A model generated the notes under the pieces. It searched no databases, was not told the DNA's origin, and saw nothing but the letters and a program-made list of their open reading frames with translations. A program made the translations under genes and the position numbers. A stretch of DNA of 18,438 nt, from positions 1-18,438 of the forward strand of contig DHQX01000036.1 in assembly GCA_002411105.1 (NCBI GenBank), given 5' to 3'. Of this stretch, positions 15,795-18,438 are shown piece by piece. The stretch's first letter is position 1; each line of letters begins with the position of its first letter. Origin of the DNA: Christensenella sp. UBA5327. GTDB lineage: Bacteria; Bacillota; Clostridia; Christensenellales; Aristaeellaceae.

Positions 15795-16003
15795 GTGATT
15801 TCCTTCTCCCCCGGCTCGCCATCCCGGAAATAGGCCGCAATCAGCCTGTTCCCTTGGAGGGATACCACCCGAAGGGTTCTGCCAGCCGCGTCAAAGGCGG
15901 GGCTGGGCGGCGTGGTGATAGACACCAGGGGCTCAAGGCCTTTTTGCATCAACATCGCCACCGCATCTGTCACCGGCAGCCCAATCAAGTCAAGGCTCGT
16001 CAA
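15785..16003 (-). CDS. Small PASTA-like protein between frr and uppS
   Basis: A 72-residue frame has a TTG start overlapping the frr stop by 4 nt (TTGA) and ends 10 nt inside uppS. It therefore fills the gap exactly, as a real operon gene would. No family name can be assigned with certainty. The N-terminal half (DLIGLPVTDAVAMLMQKGLEPLV) follows the PASTA pattern, D-L-x-G-x4-A-x3-L-x3-G-L. The second half has predicted strands (RTLRVVSLQGNRLIAAYF). There is no signal peptide or membrane segment, so if it is a PASTA fold it is cytoplasmic and unlike the extracellular cell-wall-binding kind. There is no strong separate ribosome site, so it probably relies on coupling to frr. Confidence 0.7.
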   Translation of the reverse strand: MTSLDLIGLPVTDAVAMLMQKGLEPLVSITTPPSPAFDAAGRTLRVVSLQGNRLIAAYFRDGEPGEKEITCK

Positions 16004-16557
16004 ACAGACAGGATCTCTTTCTCTTTTTCCTGGCCCATCTGGTCGATATCAGCGATGGCGCTGTCGGTGGCCTTTTGCATCTCACCCTCGGCCCGGCGCT
16101 GGTCATCCTCGGTGATTTCGCTTTTCTTTTCCATCTTCTTGAACTGCTCCATGGCATCCCGGCGGATGGCGCGGATAGCCACCTTGGCTTCCTCAGCAGA
16201 CTTCCAGACCACCTTGGTGAGCTCTTTCCGGCGCTCCTCGGTGAGCTCCGGCACGATCAGGCGGATCACCTTGCCGTCGTTGGCCGGGTTCATGCCCAGA
16301 TCGCTCTTTTGAATCGCCTTCTCAACCATGGGGATGGCCTTCTGATCCCACACGGAGATGGTGAGCACCCGGGGCTCGGGTGACATGATATTGGCCATCT
16401 GGTTAAGCGGCGTTTGGGTGCCGTAATAGTCCACCGTAATCCGATCCAACAGCTTGGGATTGGCCCGTCCCGCGCGCAGGGATGATAGTTCCTGGCGATA
16501 GACTTCCTTGGTTTTTTCCATTTTGTCGGCGGCTAAATCAATCACACTTTGATACAT
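16000..16557 (-). CDS. frr: Ribosome recycling factor
   Basis: Frr, with EF-G, splits post-termination ribosomes. The 185-residue length is exact for the family. Typical stretches are LSSLRAGRANPKLLDRITVDYYGTQTPLNQMA near the N terminus, ISVWDQKAI, and the long helices around DLGMNPANDGKVIRL and PELTEERRKEL. The ATG has AGGAGGT 7 nt upstream. It is first in the long operon, with a promoter just upstream. The customary upstream neighbours rpsB, tsf and pyrH are absent here; a cation transporter gene takes that position. Confidence 0.98.
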   Translation of the reverse strand: MYQSVIDLAADKMEKTKEVYRQELSSLRAGRANPKLLDRITVDYYGTQTPLNQMANIMSPEPRVLTISVWDQKAIPMVEKAIQKSDLGMNPANDGKVIRLIVPELTEERRKELTKVVWKSAEEAKVAIRAIRRDAMEQFKKMEKKSEITEDDQRRAEGEMQKATDSAIADIDQMGQEKEKEILSV

Positions 16558-16585
16558 TGTTGAGACCTCCTGTTTTCCTCGTCCT

Positions 16586-16614
16586 ATTGTACCTATTTAT
16601 ACCCATTAAATCAA
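16586..16614 (-). promoter_or_regulatory. Promoter of the frr-to-pgmB operon
   Basis: On the minus strand, TTGATT (16614-16609), a 17-bp spacer and TACAAT (16591-16586) form a good sigma-A site in the only sizable gap on this side. Transcription would start near 16579, giving a leader of about 22 nt before frr. No terminator is visible between the transporter stop (16628) and this promoter, so read-through from upstream is also possible. Confidence 0.7.
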
Positions 16615-16627
16615 CACAAGAGGGCTT

Positions 16628-17782
16628 TTATAGGCTGATGCTGTCAAAATAATCATGGTCCACGGAGATGATGCAGCGGTAACGCGGATCGAGGCTGCTG
16701 GCAAAGGCAGAGATCTCCGCTACGATCTCATCATCCGGCTTCTTCGCGTCAACCGGCACCGTGATGTCAAAGATCAATTTCATGAGATATTTCCCCGGCA
16801 CCACACGGAAATCGTGCATGGAAAGCGGCGGGTCAAGGCTCGTGAGATATTCAGAGATGAGCTTCCCCGGGCTGTCCGCCCCTCCCTCATCCTCCACCAC
16901 CGGATCCATGTGGATGTTGATAGGCAGGTGCAGCCGGTCCATGATCTCCCGCTCCGCCAGGTCGATCACCTCGTGGATCTCAAGCAGGTCCTCTTTTGCA
17001 TCTATCTCCGCGTGCACCGAGGCAAAAGCGCGGCCGGGACCATAATCATGCAGCACAAAATCGTGGATGCCCTTGATCTGGGGATGGGACAGCAAAATGC
17101 TGATCGCCTCGCTGCCCAGCTGTTTGTCCGGCTTCCCGCCGATCAGGCGGTTTACGGTATCCAGCATGATCTTGATCCCGCTCCAGATGATGATCCCGGC
17201 CACAGCCAGCCCCAGATAGCCATCAATGAGGATGCCAAGGAAATGGGACAGCAAGAGGCCGATGATGATCACCGTGGTGGTGATCATGTCATTGAGGCTG
17301 TCCTGGGCGGAAGCAAGCAGGGTGTCAATGCCGTGGGCTTTCCCATATTTTCTGTAATAATAGTAGAGAAAACCCTTGATCGGGATGCTGGCAGCCGTGA
17401 TGATCAACACCGTCCGGCTAAAAATCGGCGCCTGGGGGGATCTGATGGCCCCGAGGCTTGTGCGCAGCAGGTCGATGCCGATATAGAGGATGAGCACAGA
17501 AATGGCCAGGGAGCCGATATACTCCATCCGCCCATGGCCAAAGGGATGCTCCTTGTCCCGGGGTTTCCGGGCCATCCACATGGAAAAAAAGGAAACCAAC
17601 ACCGTCCCGGTATCGGAGAGGTTGTTAAACCCGTCAGCCATCACGGATACTGAATGAGCGGTGATGCCCACGATGATCTTGCTGGCCGCCAGCAGGATGT
17701 TTGCCGCAAGGCCAATAACAGTCGCGCGCAGGGAAGCCTGCGCGCGCTTTTTCTGGTCGATGTTATTGGGGAGGGTACTCAC
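16628..17782 (-). CDS. Cation diffusion facilitator, possibly Mn2+ efflux (MntE/MneS-like)
   Basis: The 384-residue protein from a GTG start is a CDF antiporter that expels a divalent metal in exchange for protons. About six membrane segments are followed by a cytoplasmic metal-binding domain from roughly residue 210, with a second extension to the C terminus. The transport site reads Asn53-X3-Asp57 in DGFNNLSD and Asp161-X3-Asp165 in AQDSLNDM. This Asn-Asp-Asp-Asp set is the one described for the pneumococcal Mn exporter MntE, whereas zinc exporters usually carry His, so manganese is the favoured but unproven substrate. HPFGHGRMEY (79-88) is the conserved loop. The start GTG lies 1 nt after the rnfB stop, with AGGA 5 nt upstream inside rnfB; a longer frame to 17968 lies inside rnfB coding and is rejected. 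Confidence 0.9.
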   Translation of the reverse strand: MSTLPNNIDQKKRAQASLRATVIGLAANILLAASKIIVGITAHSVSVMADGFNNLSDTGTVLVSFFSMWMARKPRDKEHPFGHGRMEYIGSLAISVLILYIGIDLLRTSLGAIRSPQAPIFSRTVLIITAASIPIKGFLYYYYRKYGKAHGIDTLLASAQDSLNDMITTTVIIIGLLLSHFLGILIDGYLGLAVAGIIIWSGIKIMLDTVNRLIGGKPDKQLGSEAISILLSHPQIKGIHDFVLHDYGPGRAFASVHAEIDAKEDLLEIHEVIDLAEREIMDRLHLPINIHMDPVVEDEGGADSPGKLISEYLTSLDPPLSMHDFRVVPGKYLMKLIFDITVPVDAKKPDDEIVAEISAFASSLDPRYRCIISVDHDYFDSISL

Positions 17783-17783
17783 T

Positions 17784-18438
17784 TCAGTCCTGGTGCGTGA
17801 TGCACTTTGTGGGGCATACCTTGACGCACTCGCCGCAAAGCGTGCACTTTTCCGGGTCAATGATAGCGCAGTTATCAATGACATGGATGGCGTCGTAGTT
17901 GCATGCCTTTTCACAGCGCCTGCAGGCGATGCATGCCTTGGAACAGGCCGCCCTGGCGTCTTTCGCACTTGCCTGATTCAGGCACCTGACGGTCACCTTG
18001 GCTTCCCGCGGCAGCAGTTTGATCAGCGTGCGGGGGCACTCTTTCACACACATGCCGCAGGAGGTGCACTTCTCTTCATCGATCACGACGATGCCGTTTT
18101 CAATTTTCATGGCATCAAACATGCAGACCTTGACACAGTCGCCATATCCAATGCAGCCCCAGGCACAGGCGGTGGGGCCGCCTGCCAGCTGGTTGGCCAG
18201 GTGACAGGACTGGGGGCCCTGATACTCATAGCGCATGTTCACAACGCCAGTTTCACCCTGGCACAGGAGGCGCGCCACCGTGGGCGCGATGTCGCCCACG
18301 GCCTGGCCCATGATCTCAGCCAGCGCCTCAGCGGTTTTCTTGCCGCCGGGGGTACAGGCGGTGATGGACGCTTCGCCCGACACCACAGCCTGGGCATAGG
18401 CATCGCAGCCAGCGTAACCGCAGGCACCGCAGTTGGCG
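17784..18438 (-). CDS. rnfB: Electron transport complex subunit RnfB (5' end beyond the window)
   Basis: RnfB is the iron-sulfur subunit of the membrane Rnf complex, which oxidises ferredoxin, reduces NAD+ and pumps Na+ or H+. The last 217 residues are present. The visible part opens with the RnfB-type cluster motif C-X2-C-X4-C-X16-C (ANCGACGYAGCDAY...ACTPGG). Four ferredoxin-type cysteine groups follow, around CAWGCIGYGDCVKVC, CTSCGMCVKECP, CIACRRCEKAC and CTLCGECVKVCP. The frame continues past the right edge, so an apparent GTG start at 18386 is not the true one; the N-terminal membrane anchor must lie outside. In clostridial rnf operons rnfB is usually last, which agrees with a transporter gene following. 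Other multi-cluster ferredoxins are possible but fit less well. Confidence 0.93.
   Translation of the reverse strand, partial: ANCGACGYAGCDAYAQAVVSGEASITACTPGGKKTAEALAEIMGQAVGDIAPTVARLLCQGETGVVNMRYEYQGPQSCHLANQLAGGPTACAWGCIGYGDCVKVCMFDAMKIENGIVVIDEEKCTSCGMCVKECPRTLIKLLPREAKVTVRCLNQASAKDARAACSKACIACRRCEKACNYDAIHVIDNCAIIDPEKCTLCGECVKVCPTKCITHQD

Noticed and set aside
16655..17653. 332-residue plus-strand frame opposite the cation exporter
   Set aside because: Low-complexity Asp/His-rich translation typical of an antisense frame; the minus strand has intact CDF motifs.
17783..17968. 62-residue N-terminal extension of the cation exporter
   Set aside because: It lies entirely within the rnfB coding sequence and is Arg/Ser/Thr-rich with no CDF similarity; the GTG at 17782 is preferred.
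1..18438. CRISPR array, prophage, insertion sequence or defence island
   Set aside because: No spaced direct repeats, transposase, integrase or defence-type proteins are visible; the genes are conserved core functions.

Overview
The window reads as chromosomal housekeeping DNA from an anaerobic, fermentative member of the Clostridia (Bacillota) with fairly high G+C. Three things point there: a Gram-positive-type DNA polymerase III (PolC), an RnfB electron-transport subunit next to acetate kinase, and the clostridial-type gene orders frr-uppS-cdsA-dxr-rseP-ispG-polC and DUF512-der-plsY. No rRNA, CRISPR array, insertion sequence, phage gene or recognisable defence system was seen. Genes are packed tightly, mostly with 0-10 nt gaps or 1-10 nt overlaps, and several starts are GTG or TTG.

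Layout from left to right. (1) Positions 1-30 may be the 3' end of a plus-strand gene, followed by a strong intrinsic terminator (59-86). (2) Positions 87-610 are an AT-richer stretch with no convincing gene. It carries three copies of a 10-bp word and a hairpin that may end the ackA-rnhA transcript. (3) ackA and rnhA form a two-gene minus-strand unit with its own promoter. (4) A tRNA-Ser(GGA) with promoter and terminator is transcribed divergently from a plus-strand operon: a PDZ/radical-SAM-like/DUF512 protein, the ribosome-assembly GTPase der, and the phospholipid acyltransferase plsY. (5) plsY converges on pgmB with only 3 nt between the stop codons. (6) From 16557 leftward runs one long minus-strand operon: frr, a 72-residue PASTA-like small protein, uppS, cdsA, dxr, rseP, ispG, polC, pgmB. 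A sigma-70-type promoter with a 17-bp spacer precedes frr. (7) At the right edge, rnfB (5' end cut off by the window) overlaps nothing but lies 1 nt from a cation-efflux gene; both are on the minus strand.

Functionally, the long operon joins translation recycling (frr), non-mevalonate isoprenoid synthesis (dxr, ispG), use of isoprenoids for the cell-wall lipid carrier (uppS), phospholipid head-group activation (cdsA), a site-2 protease (rseP) and the replicative polymerase (polC). plsY, in the facing operon, makes the lysophosphatidate precursor of the phosphatidate that CdsA uses. AckA and Rnf fit energy conservation by fermentation to acetate with ferredoxin-linked ion pumping.

No dramatic new system was found. 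The items most worth a second look are the small frr-uppS protein, the DUF512 protein, the repeat-bearing AT-rich gap at the left, and the 3-nt convergent junction that leaves no room for a terminator.
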